This document shows, piece by piece, positions 18,201 to 26,702 of a stretch of DNA of 64,000 nt. The notes below the pieces were generated by a model. The model had not been told where the DNA came from and made no database searches. It worked only from the letters and a program-made list of their open reading frames with translations. The stretch is taken from the NCBI GenBank assembly GCA_011082265.1, contig CP049781.1, positions 930,001-994,000 of the forward strand, in the 5' to 3' direction. Numbering within the stretch: position 1 is the first letter of the stretch; every line of letters starts with the position of its first letter. The position numbers were made by a program, and so were the translations under genes. The stretch comes from Candidatus Lachnocurva vaginae (lineage in GTDB: Bacteria; Bacillota; Clostridia; Lachnospirales; Lachnospiraceae).

Positions 18201-19155
18201 CTCCACTTTTTTTATCATCGTCTAATATAAAAGCAAAGAACTCAGCAAGTGTCCCTCCTGTATGATTTATCCATTCATTTATAGTCTCTATGTCGTTATC
18301 CATAGTTTCATCCATATCATAGTAGTTATATTCATAATGATATTCTTCTCTTGTTTTTTCTATTTGTCCTATTACACCATGTAAATATTCTTTATAAAAA
18401 GTTAAAATCTTCTTTGACATATCAAGTTCATTAAATTCCTTTTCATTTTCAATATTATATATCTTGATAAGTCCATTAAGCCACTCACCCGGCCACGGCA
18501 TAGTTTCACCTTTTTCAAAAATACTTTTCACCATTTCCCTTACTTCAGTATCTTTATTCTTATATTTATATGTGCTTACTAATTTTAAAAATTTTTTGTT
18601 ATCCTCCGAGTTGTCTTTTTTATCTTTGTATTTTTCGATAAAAACATCTTTTAGAGCTTCCTCCTTTAAAATTTTAGATTCTGCTTCATCTATAACTCTA
18701 AAATTAGGATCCACTCCTATTTTTGCAAAATAATTTCTTACAATATTAGTACAAAAGCTGTCTATAGTTGATATATTTGCATAATCAACCATTATACTTT
18801 GCCTTTTTAATCTCTTTTTTAAGCCTTTAGTACTTTCTTCATCCTGTAATTTTTTCCATAACGCTTTTCTTATTCTGTCCTTCATTTCTTTAGCTGCATC
18901 TTTTGTAAATGTCAAAACTAAAATTTTATCTATATCCACAGGATTTTTTTCATCTAATACACGCTTTATTATTCTTTCTACCAAAACGGCTGTTTTACCG
19001 CTTCCTGCCGCAGCTGAAACTAAAATATCTTTTCCTGTAGTTTCTATAACTTTTTTTTGGTCTAAAGTCCAACAAATACCCTTTTCTTTTTTTTCAGTTT
19101 CTTTTGTAACTTTTTTTGTACTTTCTTTTATATCTATATCATTTATCGTCTTCAT
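15238..19155 (-). CDS. addA: ATP-dependent helicase/nuclease subunit A
   Basis: About 1,305 residues: the UvrD-like helicase plus RecB-type nuclease subunit of the AddAB complex, which processes double-strand breaks for RecA. Walker A is SAAAGSGKTAVL (about residues 47-58). The DExx helicase motif reads VDEYQDSNQIQ, followed by GDVKQSIYAFRSADP. The SF1 motif VMTIHKSKGLEFPVVFL and the late helicase motif ILYVALTRAKEKL are present. The C-terminal nuclease core is QGVIDCMVV...ITIIDYKTDK. The start ATG 19155 overlaps the end of addB by 17 bp, so the pair is translationally coupled. A serine/asparagine/glutamate repeat (ENISENSENISENSEE) forms a linker before the nuclease domain. Confidence 0.95.
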   Translation of the reverse strand: MKTINDIDIKESTKKVTKETEKKEKGICWTLDQKKVIETTGKDILVSAAAGSGKTAVLVERIIKRVLDEKNPVDIDKILVLTFTKDAAKEMKDRIRKALWKKLQDEESTKGLKKRLKRQSIMVDYANISTIDSFCTNIVRNYFAKIGVDPNFRVIDEAESKILKEEALKDVFIEKYKDKKDNSEDNKKFLKLVSTYKYKNKDTEVREMVKSIFEKGETMPWPGEWLNGLIKIYNIENEKEFNELDMSKKILTFYKEYLHGVIGQIEKTREEYHYEYNYYDMDETMDNDIETINEWINHTGGTLAEFFAFILDDDKKSGAKFKNICKSENKELKEQFKDIRDQYKKKTNALKPKTLAKGMSVSDINDVFINEIQILKPFVEELIDLVNAFTKAYHDKKDDLSVVDFSDLEHFALNILIDKDTKEKTEVAKEISEMFNEVMVDEYQDSNQIQETLLSTIAHNENENKYFMVGDVKQSIYAFRSADPGIFMEKFDDFKKEDETKVRIDLNKNFRSRNEILDFTNDIFSYIMDKDMGGVSYDEDAFLNKGAKFFDENEIEGDLNHKDDNIDKKEYITKHKDDYASEVYFLHPDDKEIEKFVCVDKEEYEYKFTAKRIKKLIKSGLKIQDKTTKKPRNVSYKDIVILSRSVSDEYGKMTKLLNIFKNENIPVVMAETAGYFDTMEISVLLSFLEIIDNPYKDIELISVLHSPMFNISNDELLRIKEKQAKINKNLQDKEENKKRRQKTKFFAALISYLNSEGEDEDLKPSNGIKKFMSLYNDIRDSYDLSISDIIIKILNETDFLHTISAMPGGNQKRANIEKLIDEAGLNENVNQDLHSFLQYIRNRKKYKSEISMAKLQGEEDDVVRVMTIHKSKGLEFPVVFLLNCMGNFNSNDSKQKFMVDSKLGLALRKYDSPINRVVKDTFFFEMIKTLKRIRERGEDQRILYVALTRAKEKLILVGSKKDEEILPKSDEILPKKMLFYDKYSAKTYFDWIIPAMKKAIKNGDKCKFITELDDSYYEDESVSNDNMENISENSENISENSEEYDKNVMDSILNRMNYHYKFLNNNRFKNKYSVSELKGDAMDIIFDDVSDDNNKNSDKIQKEYVNKKDMKNEFLVPNFMKSENKKEVKNYGTMYGTIMHKALEKLDFSLSYSKESLDESINNLIYNNIIDKDYADIIDREAIFSFLNNNISKELFSPLKHNKVLKEQSFVFIEDVKNIFSDKKFLDSEKILIQGVIDCMVVSDEGITIIDYKTDKLKKDEEFIEKYKKQLQLYAIAASKSYNLKIKKLYIYSLNLNKYIEVLPL

Positions 19156-22100
19156 TTGATCTATCCTCTTGCTTTTTAAAATCAGCTGATTTAATATCTC
19201 TATATTTATATCCCGGTACTTTATTATCAAAATGACATATACTATGATATGGACAATATGTACAACCATTTTCCTTTTCATAACAATAAGGCTTTGTATC
19301 AATTTTACCTTGTAAAATTTCTTCACCTTCATTTGTTATAAAATCTCTTATTTCTTTTAAATTAATCTTCCATTCTTCCGTAGTTAATCTTCTTTTCGGT
19401 TCAGTAGAATTCCAGCTCAATTTTAAAGGCTCTGCTAATGCTTCAAGTATGTCTTTGTCTCCATTTTTAACGCCTTCCGATTTCTTTAAAATGGTACTTT
19501 CTAAAACCTTATTTCCGCTTTTTGTTCCAAAATCAGACGTTATATGGTTATAATACACACCTGCAGGAAAAGCATTCTTACCTGTCTTCTTTTTTATATA
19601 TTCAAGTGCCGCATCCAAATATACAAACATCTGTATATCAAGTCCACCTAAGATTTTTGAAGCATCAATTTTTTTATCACTAGACTTATAATCCGTTATT
19701 TTTACCCAAATCTCTTTATCATTTTTTTCATATGTATCTAATCTATCGATTTTTCCTCTAAAATCCATACTTCCATTAGAAAGTTCATAATGTAGCGAAT
19801 CAAGTTTCATACCAATTTTTGTAAAATCAACTTCCATTCCTTCAGGTTTAAAACAGCTATTTTTAATATCTTCTAATATAATAGGAATATCTGTTCTGAG
19901 AGTATTTTTTATTTCATTAATGATAAATTCATTTTCTCTTTTTTCTTCGTCATCAACGAATCTTTGTAATTTAGAGTCTTTTTCCACTTCTTCTAAAACA
20001 TCTTCCAATAATTTATTCGATTCTTTTTCAGATATATCCCACTTATTATTTTGTTCATTTATTTTTTTTGCATATAGTTCCAATGTCCTATGATAAAAAT
20101 TACCCATATCGATTGAACCGAATTCATCAGATTCCCACTCTTCAAGTCCTAGTTTATATAGAAGGAAATATCTAAATGGACACATTGCATAAGTCTCAAG
20201 CTGAGATACAGATCCTTCTATATGTAAAGAATTATCTTGATTTTTAAGAACCTCTTCTTTATGTTCATATGATATATTTTCAAGCGTTCTATTATATTCA
20301 TCTATATAATCATTCTTAAATTTTTTTTCTAAAGCACATAAAATTTTTCCTTCTTTTGGCAATAAAGTCTTTTCATCTTTTTTTATTAAAAGCTGTATTA
20401 AATCCGTTTTTGCAGTTTCTTTATTAACTATATCCTCGATTAAAACACAGTTTGAAATATCCTTTACTTTATCAATTCCTTTATACATATTCATGATATC
20501 AGAATATATATATGATTCTCTTACTGAAACTCCGTCGCCTCCAATTTTAGGTGATAAAATATACAATTTTTCACTTGCCTTAGTTAAATAAAGGTAGAGA
20601 TAAAACCTTTGTAAAAACGCTCTTTCTTCCATAGTAGGTGATAAAATAACACCGTTTTCTTTTAACTTTTTTCTTTCAAATTCCGATATGATTCCAGTTT
20701 TGATATCAATTTTAGGAATCATTCCATCATATGCACCGCATAAAAATATAACTTTTACATCTAAAACTCTAGTTCTTTCAATATCACCGAAAATAACGCT
20801 GTCATGATTTTCCGGAATAACTCCTACCGATAATGTATCAAGTCCCGAATCAATTATTTCTCTATACTCCTTTTTTGAGAATTTTTGTTCTTTAAATAAA
20901 TCAACCGTTTTATCAAGCAATTCAACAAAACTGTTGTAAACTTTTTTATAAACTTTTGCTAATGCATATTCCTTATTTTCAGCATATTCTTCACTTATCT
21001 TATGTAAATATGAAGGAACATCCAGTGATTCAAGAAGCTCATATAATGATTTTGATATATTACTTACTAAATTCTTCTTCTTTACAGCATCGATAAATGG
21101 TTTCACCTTATCCATAATCTTTTTTCTAATTTTTTCAACTTCAATAACTCTATCTGAATCAAAATAATCACTCGTTCTTTCAAACGGATTAAAATACTTT
21201 TTGTAACCTCTAAAATTCATAACTGAGACATAATATTCAAATTTATAAATATCTTCTTTGGATAAAGGTAAGCAGCCACATTTAAAAAATCTTATAACAT
21301 CTTCACTCTTAAAATTATTTTCTGCCATTATAAATAGATTTTTTACAAATAAAATTAAAGGATTATTTTTTATTTTTATGCTTTGATCCACAAATACAGG
21401 GACTTTATATTTGTTAAAAATTTCCTTTACTTTATAACTGTATCCTTCTACATCTGAAGATATAACTAAAAAATCGGAATATTTATATCCCTTGGTTCTA
21501 CATAATTCTCTTATTTGTGATGCAATATATGAAAGTTCCTGATTTTTATTTGAAGTTCTTATAAGATTTATATTTTCTACTTTTTTCCGGTACTTTTCAT
21601 GTGTATTTCTAAATAAATTTTGCTCAAGAAACGCTAGTTCCGGAGAATTTTTATATCGCTTATTTTTCGTATCATCAAGTATTTGTGGTGCTTTTATGTC
21701 TACATTTTTTTCATTTGCTATAGAAGTTATTTTAGATATGGTCTCTTTACTCAAATAAAAAAGCTCCTGCTCATTATATTCGCTGAAAGGATATTCCCTT
21801 TTATCTAGCGTTAAAGAAATATACATATCTTTAACAAGCGGCATTATTTTTCTTATAACTTTTAATTGAATAGGAGTAAATCCAGTAAATCCGTCTAAAA
21901 TTACTGTTTGATATTTTATAAGTTTTGATTTATCAATATAATGAATGAATCTATCTAAAATTTCATCTTGGGTTATATATTCTCCTTCAATAAAGTCATT
22001 AAATGCTTTATATATTGTTTCTATATCAGAAACTTTATCCTTAAATCTATCTGATAGATTAGTAAACTCTTTAAATTTTTCTATATCTAAAGGACCAATT

Positions 22101-22498
22101 CCATACTGAGAAAATTCTGAAATTAAAGAACGAATTTTTGAAATAGATCCTTTTTTCCCCATAGAAGATTTGAAAATTTTTAAATCATTTTTCTTATCTT
22201 CCATTATTTTTCTAAGAATTAAATTTTTTCCCATCTCCCCTAAAATATCATTTGTTTTTATAGACAATTCTCCAAAGACTTTATATGCCAATCTTTTAAA
22301 TGATAATACATCAATATTCATTACAGACTGATACGGATGCAATTCAACTATCTTTTCCTGTGTTTCCATCGTAAATTGATCAGGAACTATAAAAATAAAT
22401 TGTTCATGCGGCTTTTCTAATGATTTTTTTATTATATCATTAAAAAGTTTCGTACTTTTTCCACTTCCAGATGAGCCTATAACAAACTGAAGTGACAT
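19139..22498 (-). CDS. addB: ATP-dependent helicase/deoxyribonuclease subunit B
   Basis: About 1,119 residues, partner of AddA. It opens with a P-loop (FVIGSSGSGKSTKLF). The degenerate helicase core and a C-terminal RecB-like nuclease follow (VKITDYKSSDKKID). Four cysteines expected to hold a 4Fe-4S cluster are visible: one before the nuclease (YAMCPFRYFL) and three at the end (GCTYCPYHSIC). ATG 22498 has GAGGA seven bases upstream and is preferred over the ATG six codons earlier. It lies 68 bp or so after prfA and overlaps addA. Confidence 0.95.
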   Translation of the reverse strand: MSLQFVIGSSGSGKSTKLFNDIIKKSLEKPHEQFIFIVPDQFTMETQEKIVELHPYQSVMNIDVLSFKRLAYKVFGELSIKTNDILGEMGKNLILRKIMEDKKNDLKIFKSSMGKKGSISKIRSLISEFSQYGIGPLDIEKFKEFTNLSDRFKDKVSDIETIYKAFNDFIEGEYITQDEILDRFIHYIDKSKLIKYQTVILDGFTGFTPIQLKVIRKIMPLVKDMYISLTLDKREYPFSEYNEQELFYLSKETISKITSIANEKNVDIKAPQILDDTKNKRYKNSPELAFLEQNLFRNTHEKYRKKVENINLIRTSNKNQELSYIASQIRELCRTKGYKYSDFLVISSDVEGYSYKVKEIFNKYKVPVFVDQSIKIKNNPLILFVKNLFIMAENNFKSEDVIRFFKCGCLPLSKEDIYKFEYYVSVMNFRGYKKYFNPFERTSDYFDSDRVIEVEKIRKKIMDKVKPFIDAVKKKNLVSNISKSLYELLESLDVPSYLHKISEEYAENKEYALAKVYKKVYNSFVELLDKTVDLFKEQKFSKKEYREIIDSGLDTLSVGVIPENHDSVIFGDIERTRVLDVKVIFLCGAYDGMIPKIDIKTGIISEFERKKLKENGVILSPTMEERAFLQRFYLYLYLTKASEKLYILSPKIGGDGVSVRESYIYSDIMNMYKGIDKVKDISNCVLIEDIVNKETAKTDLIQLLIKKDEKTLLPKEGKILCALEKKFKNDYIDEYNRTLENISYEHKEEVLKNQDNSLHIEGSVSQLETYAMCPFRYFLLYKLGLEEWESDEFGSIDMGNFYHRTLELYAKKINEQNNKWDISEKESNKLLEDVLEEVEKDSKLQRFVDDEEKRENEFIINEIKNTLRTDIPIILEDIKNSCFKPEGMEVDFTKIGMKLDSLHYELSNGSMDFRGKIDRLDTYEKNDKEIWVKITDYKSSDKKIDASKILGGLDIQMFVYLDAALEYIKKKTGKNAFPAGVYYNHITSDFGTKSGNKVLESTILKKSEGVKNGDKDILEALAEPLKLSWNSTEPKRRLTTEEWKINLKEIRDFITNEGEEILQGKIDTKPYCYEKENGCTYCPYHSICHFDNKVPGYKYRDIKSADFKKQEDRSNEDDK

Positions 22499-22583
22499 AC
22501 TATTCCTCGCTTTCATTATTCCCTATATCTTATATTATAAAATGAATTATTTAATTTTTTATTTGAATTAAATAAGCTTTTTA

Positions 22584-23660
22584 TCACTCATTTTCTTCCA
22601 TCTTAAGAAGTTTTTTCTGCTGATCTACAGTCATAAGAGCATCAAGAATTTCATCCAAATCTCCGTCCATAATCTTATCTATTTTATAAAGTGTAAGGTT
22701 TATTCTATGGTCCGTAACTCTTCCCTGCGGAAAATTATAAGTTCTTATCTTTTCGGATCTGTCACCGGTGCCAATCTGTGAAAGTCTGTCCTTTGATGCT
22801 TCATTCTGCCTTTTTGTAAGTTCCATATCGTATAGTTTTGCTCTTAAAAGAGCAAATGCTTTATCTTTATTTTGAAGCTGTGATTTTTCGGTCTGAGAAT
22901 ATATAACAATTCCTGTCGGATAATGGGTAAGTCTTACAGCAGAATCCGTTGTGTTTACGCACTGACCACCGTTTCCTGAAGCTCTCATTACATCAATTCT
23001 TATATCTTTAGGGTCAATCTGTATATCAACATCTTCAGCTTCCGGCATAACTGCAACTGTAATTGTTGACGTGTGAATTCTTCCTCCAGACTCGGTTTCA
23101 GGAACACGCTGTACTCTATGAACTCCAGATTCATACTTTAATACGGAGTATGCTCCCTTTCCTTTAACCATAAAATTCACCTTTTTGATTCCACCTATTC
23201 CTGTATCTTCATATTCAAGAAGTTCAACCTTCCATCCCTTTCTTTCTGCAAAATGAAGATACATTCTATATACTTCATAAGCAAAAAGGCAAGCTTCTTC
23301 TCCTCCTGCACCTCCTCTTATTTCTACGATTACATTCTTGTCATCGTTAGGGTCTTTAGGAAGTAATAAAATCTTAAGCTTATTTTCAAGCTCTTTAACT
23401 CTTTCCTTTTCTTCTGAAAGTTCTTCTTTTATCATTTCTCTTAGATCTTCATCTTTTTCTTCATTAAGCATTGAAAGATTTTCTTCTACAGCTTTATTAG
23501 ATTTTTTATATGCCAAATATGCATCTACAAGCGGTTGAAGTTCTCCTTGCTCTTTCATAACTTTTTGAAGCTTATCAGAATCATTAGCTACATCGGGCTC
23601 ACTCATCATATTAAGAAGCTCTTTATTTCTCATTACAATATCATCAAGATGTTCAAACAT
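22584..23660 (-). CDS. prfA: Peptide chain release factor 1
   Basis: A 358-residue class I release factor for UAA/UAG codons. The peptidyl-hydrolase motif GGQ is present ([18 protein letters not shown]). The anticodon-like tripeptide region of RF1 reads [14 protein letters not shown]. Length is standard. It follows prmC, whose product methylates this GGQ glutamine, in the same direction, a common Firmicute arrangement. Confidence 0.97.
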   Translation of the reverse strand: MFEHLDDIVMRNKELLNMMSEPDVANDSDKLQKVMKEQGELQPLVDAYLAYKKSNKAVEENLSMLNEEKDEDLREMIKEELSEEKERVKELENKLKILLLPKDPNDDKNVIVEIRGGAGGEEACLFAYEVYRMYLHFAERKGWKVELLEYEDTGIGGIKKVNFMVKGKGAYSVLKYESGVHRVQRVPETESGGRIHTSTITVAVMPEAEDVDIQIDPKDIRIDVMRASGNGGQCVNTTDSAVRLTHYPTGIVIYSQTEKSQLQNKDKAFALLRAKLYDMELTKRQNEASKDRLSQIGTGDRSEKIRTYNFPQGRVTDHRINLTLYKIDKIMDGDLDEILDALMTVDQQKKLLKMEENE

Positions 23661-23695
23661 ATTTTTATTCCTTTTTCTCCTATAGTATAACTTTT

Positions 23696-23724
23696 AAGCT
23701 GTCCTATTTTTAGGACAGTTTTTC
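23696..23724. other. Hairpin between prmC and prfA
   Basis: An 8-bp perfect stem CTGTCCTA/TAGGACAG with a TTTT loop, followed by a T tract on the plus strand only. No plus-strand gene ends here, so it may be a processing or attenuation structure in the minus-strand message rather than a terminator. Confidence 0.4.
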
Positions 23725-23766
23725 ACTTTAGATAATTTTTCACTTTAAATTTTTTCTTTTAATTTT

Positions 23767-24612
23767 TCAAAATTTTTTATTTTTCCCGGAAACTACTCTA
23801 TTAAAGCCATTTAAATCAGATTTTATTTCTATATCACAGAAATCATTTTTTAATAAAATTTCTTTTACAGCCTTTGCTTCGTCATAGCCGATTTCAAAAA
23901 ATAAATATCCGCCCTGTTTTAAGAATTTTTTGCTTTCTTTTGCAATCTTCCTATAAAAGTAAAGTCCATCTTCTCCTCCGCAAAGTGCAATATAAGGATC
24001 ATAGCATTTAACCTCGTCACTTAAAGAATCAATATCAGCTTCTCTTATGTATGGTGGATTTGAAATTATAATATCAAATTCCATTTCTTTTAATTCGTTA
24101 AATAAATCACTTTTTATTAACTTTATTCTATCAGAAACTAATAATTTTTTGGAATTTTTATTTGCCACTAGAAGTGCTTTATCGGAAATATCGATTCCGA
24201 CACCCTTTGTTTTGCCTTTTTTCTTTAAAATAGAGATTATGATACATCCACTACCAGTACACATATCCAATATTTTATCCCCTGATTTTATCTTCTTTAA
24301 AGCTTCTTCTACCAAAATTTCCGTATCAAAACGGGGTATGAGTACATCTTTATTTACATAAAAAGAATACCCATAAAAATTCATTTCATGAGTAATATGT
24401 TGAAGAGGAATATGCTTTTTCCTTTTATCTATATATGATAAATATTTTTCTTCTATGCTCTTTTCACATTCATCATTCATTTTTAAAAGATAATCTTTTA
24501 AATCCGTTTTCAGTGCAAAAAGCAATAATTCTTTTGAATCAAAATCATAATCCGAAATATTGTTTTCTTTTAAAATATTTTTCCCAATTTCTCTTAATTT
24601 TACATATTTCAT
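23767..24612 (-). CDS. prmC: Release factor glutamine N5-methyltransferase
   Basis: A 281-residue SAM-dependent methyltransferase that modifies the GGQ glutamine of release factors. SAM motif I is ILDMCTGSGCIIISIL, and the substrate-binding NPPY is at about residue 185 (IISNPPYIREAD). The N-terminal five-helix domain is short but present. The open frame extends upstream to 24726 through the rpmE stop and terminator, so ATG 24612 is the credible start; its SD is weak. It is followed by prfA. Confidence 0.93.
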   Translation of the reverse strand: MKYVKLREIGKNILKENNISDYDFDSKELLLFALKTDLKDYLLKMNDECEKSIEEKYLSYIDKRKKHIPLQHITHEMNFYGYSFYVNKDVLIPRFDTEILVEEALKKIKSGDKILDMCTGSGCIIISILKKKGKTKGVGIDISDKALLVANKNSKKLLVSDRIKLIKSDLFNELKEMEFDIIISNPPYIREADIDSLSDEVKCYDPYIALCGGEDGLYFYRKIAKESKKFLKQGGYLFFEIGYDEAKAVKEILLKNDFCDIEIKSDLNGFNRVVSGKNKKF

Positions 24613-24621
24613 ACTTATATT

Positions 24622-24655
24622 AAAAAAATAGAGCTGAAGAATAAACCTCAGCTCT
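24622..24655 (-). terminator. Terminator after rpmE
   Basis: Stem AGAGCTGA/TCAGCTCT with a run of seven T on the minus strand, 34 bp after the rpmE stop and just before the prmC start. Confidence 0.8.
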
Positions 24656-24688
24656 CCATTATTATAATCTATTATATTAGTACTATTA

Positions 24689-24892
24689 TCAGCCTTTAAT
24701 TCCGTATCTCTTATTGAACTTGTCAATACGGCCGCGAGCTTTGGCTGCTTTTTGCTGACCTGTAAAGAATGGATGACATTTTGAACATACTTCTACGTGA
24801 ATATTTTCTTTTGTAGAACCTGTTACAAAAGTATTTCCGCAGTTACAAGTAACAGTTGCTTCATAGTAATCTGGATGTATTCCCTGTCTCAT
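24689..24892 (-). CDS. rpmE: 50S ribosomal protein L31 (zinc-containing type)
   Basis: 67 residues, starting [20 protein letters not shown]. The CxC and later CSKC cysteines mark the zinc-binding form of bL31. ATG 24892 with GAGGTG upstream is preferred to the GTG four codons earlier. In many Firmicutes rpmE directly follows rho; here a 1.7-kb insert separates them. Confidence 0.95.
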   Translation of the reverse strand: MRQGIHPDYYEATVTCNCGNTFVTGSTKENIHVEVCSKCHPFFTGQQKAAKARGRIDKFNKRYGIKG

Positions 24893-24971
24893 GATTTTTT
24901 TCACCTCTCATTATCTAAACTTTCTAGCTGATATACTCAGCTGTAACTGCATCCCGAAAACAGCCTTTATA

Positions 24972-25039
24972 ATATATCATATATATTTTAAAAATGCAAG
25001 TATATCAAAGCATTCTTCGTCTTAAAATTAAACCTGCAA
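24972..25039. repeat. Left copy of the 68-bp rho 3'-end duplication
   Basis: This 68-bp stretch matches 26635-26702 at 66 positions. It holds the last ~11 rho codons (ending LILRRRML), a TGA stop at 25005-25007 and 33 bp after it. The two differences are at 24995 and 25036; the latter changes the encoded residue before GLILRRRML from V to A. It marks the left edge of the insert. Confidence 0.9.
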
Positions 25040-25054
25040 TGATAATATACCCTA

Positions 25055-25207
25055 TTATTTATTATAAATTTTTTTTAATAACTTCATAAATAAGTCAAAT
25101 AAATCATCACGTAAAAATAATGGGTCTTTATTATTTACTATTCCACAATGTCTACAATTGAGATAACATGCATTTGTCAGATATAATAAACCTCCTCTAG
25201 GGAACAT
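25055..25207 (-). pseudogene. Truncated radical SAM protein, N-terminal stub
   Basis: A 50-codon frame whose ATG lies 2 bp after the MFS stop. It encodes LLYLTNACYLNCRHCGIV, which contains the CxxxCxxC motif that binds the radical SAM 4Fe-4S cluster in its usual LTxxCxLxCxHC setting. The frame then stops at KKIYNK, only 16 bp before the duplicated rho tail, far short of the 300-450 residues of a radical SAM enzyme. The stub most likely lost its body when the insert formed. No other part of the catalytic domain is visible downstream. Confidence 0.75.
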
Positions 25208-25209
25208 AG

Positions 25210-26391
25210 TCAACCTACATTTTCATCATACCTAATAAGTAATTTTCTATCATTTTTTTGCTTAAAAATAATTGCTGCCATAATTAAAAGAGCATTTAAC
25301 AAACACACATAAATAAGCATTGCAATTTTTAAATTATAATATTTTGTTATATATGAAGTAAAAAATAAAGACAATGCAGTCATAATGCTTATCATAGAAT
25401 ACATAATCGACATAAGAGAAACTCTATTTCCCTGTTTTGAATCTATATATCTGTTGACCTGCATATATAGAAAAGTTCCCATTAACCCCCTTTGAAATTG
25501 CTGTCCTAAAATAAACAAAAGCACGAAAAAATTTCCACATAATGCTACGCCGAATGAAGATATAAATTGAAGTAAAATAATCAATATATACATATTAAAA
25601 ATTGATAATTTTACTCTTATATATTTATATAAAAATGAGGAAAAAGCGGAAACTATGCTATATATCGCACTTGCATATCCTAAAAAAGTTACAGGCAATC
25701 TCACTCCGATTAATACCGGCTGATAAAAAGAAAACATTACTCTGGAACACGATGATAAAAGCGTTACTACAATAATCGCATAAATAACATTGTAAACTTC
25801 TTTAGACCCGGGCAAAATTCTTTCGCTTTTTTGATATTTCTTATTATCATCTAAAAGAAAGCACGTAGAAAATAATAAAATTACGCAAACTACGGCATCC
25901 AATATAATAGGTAAAGTAATCATATATTTAATTAAATATCCCGACGATATGGCATACAAAATTGATATTATAAAACTTACAGACGATAATTTTGCTTGAA
26001 TATATTCATATTCTTTAAGGTTCTTATGATTTTCAAAAAGCTCATAAATTATTGATTCATCTACTCCCGATTCCAATGCACCGAAAATTCCGTAAATAAA
26101 TGCAACAATAATTGCACCCGTAAAACTATTAAGAATAAGTAACAGTAGCATCCCTAATAAAATCATAACTTGAGAAATAATAAGTGCCCGTTTTCTTCCC
26201 ATATAATCGGCAATTACTCCGCTCGGTATCTCACATATAGACATTACGATAAAAAGCAGTGCATCGCATAACAAATATTCATCAGTATTAAGATTCATAT
26301 AGTGGGTATAAAATACAAAAAGGACAGGGCCTATAAATCCTTGAAATTGCAAAATAGCTTTTAAAAACAAATAATACTTTGCTTTAGTCAT
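25210..26391 (-). CDS. Major facilitator superfamily transporter
   Basis: 393 residues with about twelve hydrophobic segments. The MFS motif A is clear in the loop after the second helix (GVIADYMGRKRAL), preceded by CEIPS. Substrate cannot be read from the sequence; similar MFS proteins often sit beside radical SAM peptide-maturation genes, and a radical SAM stub starts 2 bp after its stop, so export of a modified peptide is a reasonable guess. ATG 26391 with GGAG upstream is preferred over the GTG four codons earlier. It is the only intact gene in the insert between rho and rpmE. Confidence 0.88.
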   Translation of the reverse strand: MTKAKYYLFLKAILQFQGFIGPVLFVFYTHYMNLNTDEYLLCDALLFIVMSICEIPSGVIADYMGRKRALIISQVMILLGMLLLLILNSFTGAIIVAFIYGIFGALESGVDESIIYELFENHKNLKEYEYIQAKLSSVSFIISILYAISSGYLIKYMITLPIILDAVVCVILLFSTCFLLDDNKKYQKSERILPGSKEVYNVIYAIIVVTLLSSCSRVMFSFYQPVLIGVRLPVTFLGYASAIYSIVSAFSSFLYKYIRVKLSIFNMYILIILLQFISSFGVALCGNFFVLLFILGQQFQRGLMGTFLYMQVNRYIDSKQGNRVSLMSIMYSMISIMTALSLFFTSYITKYYNLKIAMLIYVCLLNALLIMAAIIFKQKNDRKLLIRYDENVG

Positions 26392-26432
26392 TATTTTCTC
26401 CACTATACTTACTTATAAATAAAGTATTTTAC

Positions 26433-26606
26433 TTAAAATTCTGTCATTAATTTACATCCCGTATATTCATAATTTTTCCACGATTTTAATATTTCATCAT
26501 TATTCCAAATATTATAAATACTATTATTTATAATTATTGACATTTTGCTTCTAACTTTATCACACAACAAATCACACAAAGATATGCTCATATTACTATT
26601 TATCAT
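26433..26606 (-). pseudogene. Small frame resembling the C-terminal tail of a radical SAM/SPASM protein
   Basis: A 57-codon frame (ATG 26606) upstream of the MFS gene, with no good Shine-Dalgarno. It contains LCDLLCDKV and SIYNIWNNDEILKSWKNYEY. The IYxIWN...LxxWxN pattern resembles the end of SPASM-type radical SAM proteins, where such a phrase precedes the last cluster cysteines. It could instead be a short peptide gene, possibly a precursor. I favour a remnant, with low certainty. Confidence 0.4.
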
Positions 26607-26634
26607 ATCTTATATACCATATAAATATTAGAAT

Positions 26635-26702
26635 ATATATCATATATATTTTAAAAATACAAGTATATCAAAGCATTCTTCGTCTTAAAATTAAACCTAC
26701 AA
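26635..26702. repeat. Right copy of the 68-bp rho 3'-end duplication (overlaps rho)
   Basis: Matches 24972-25039 at 66 of 68 positions. It spans the true end of the rho gene (stop at 26668-26670) and 33 bp downstream. Together the copies bracket a 1,595-bp segment. Confidence 0.9.

Noticed and set aside
24613..24726. Longer prmC start at 24726
   Set aside because: The extension overlaps the rpmE stop and its terminator and adds residues not found in PrmC.
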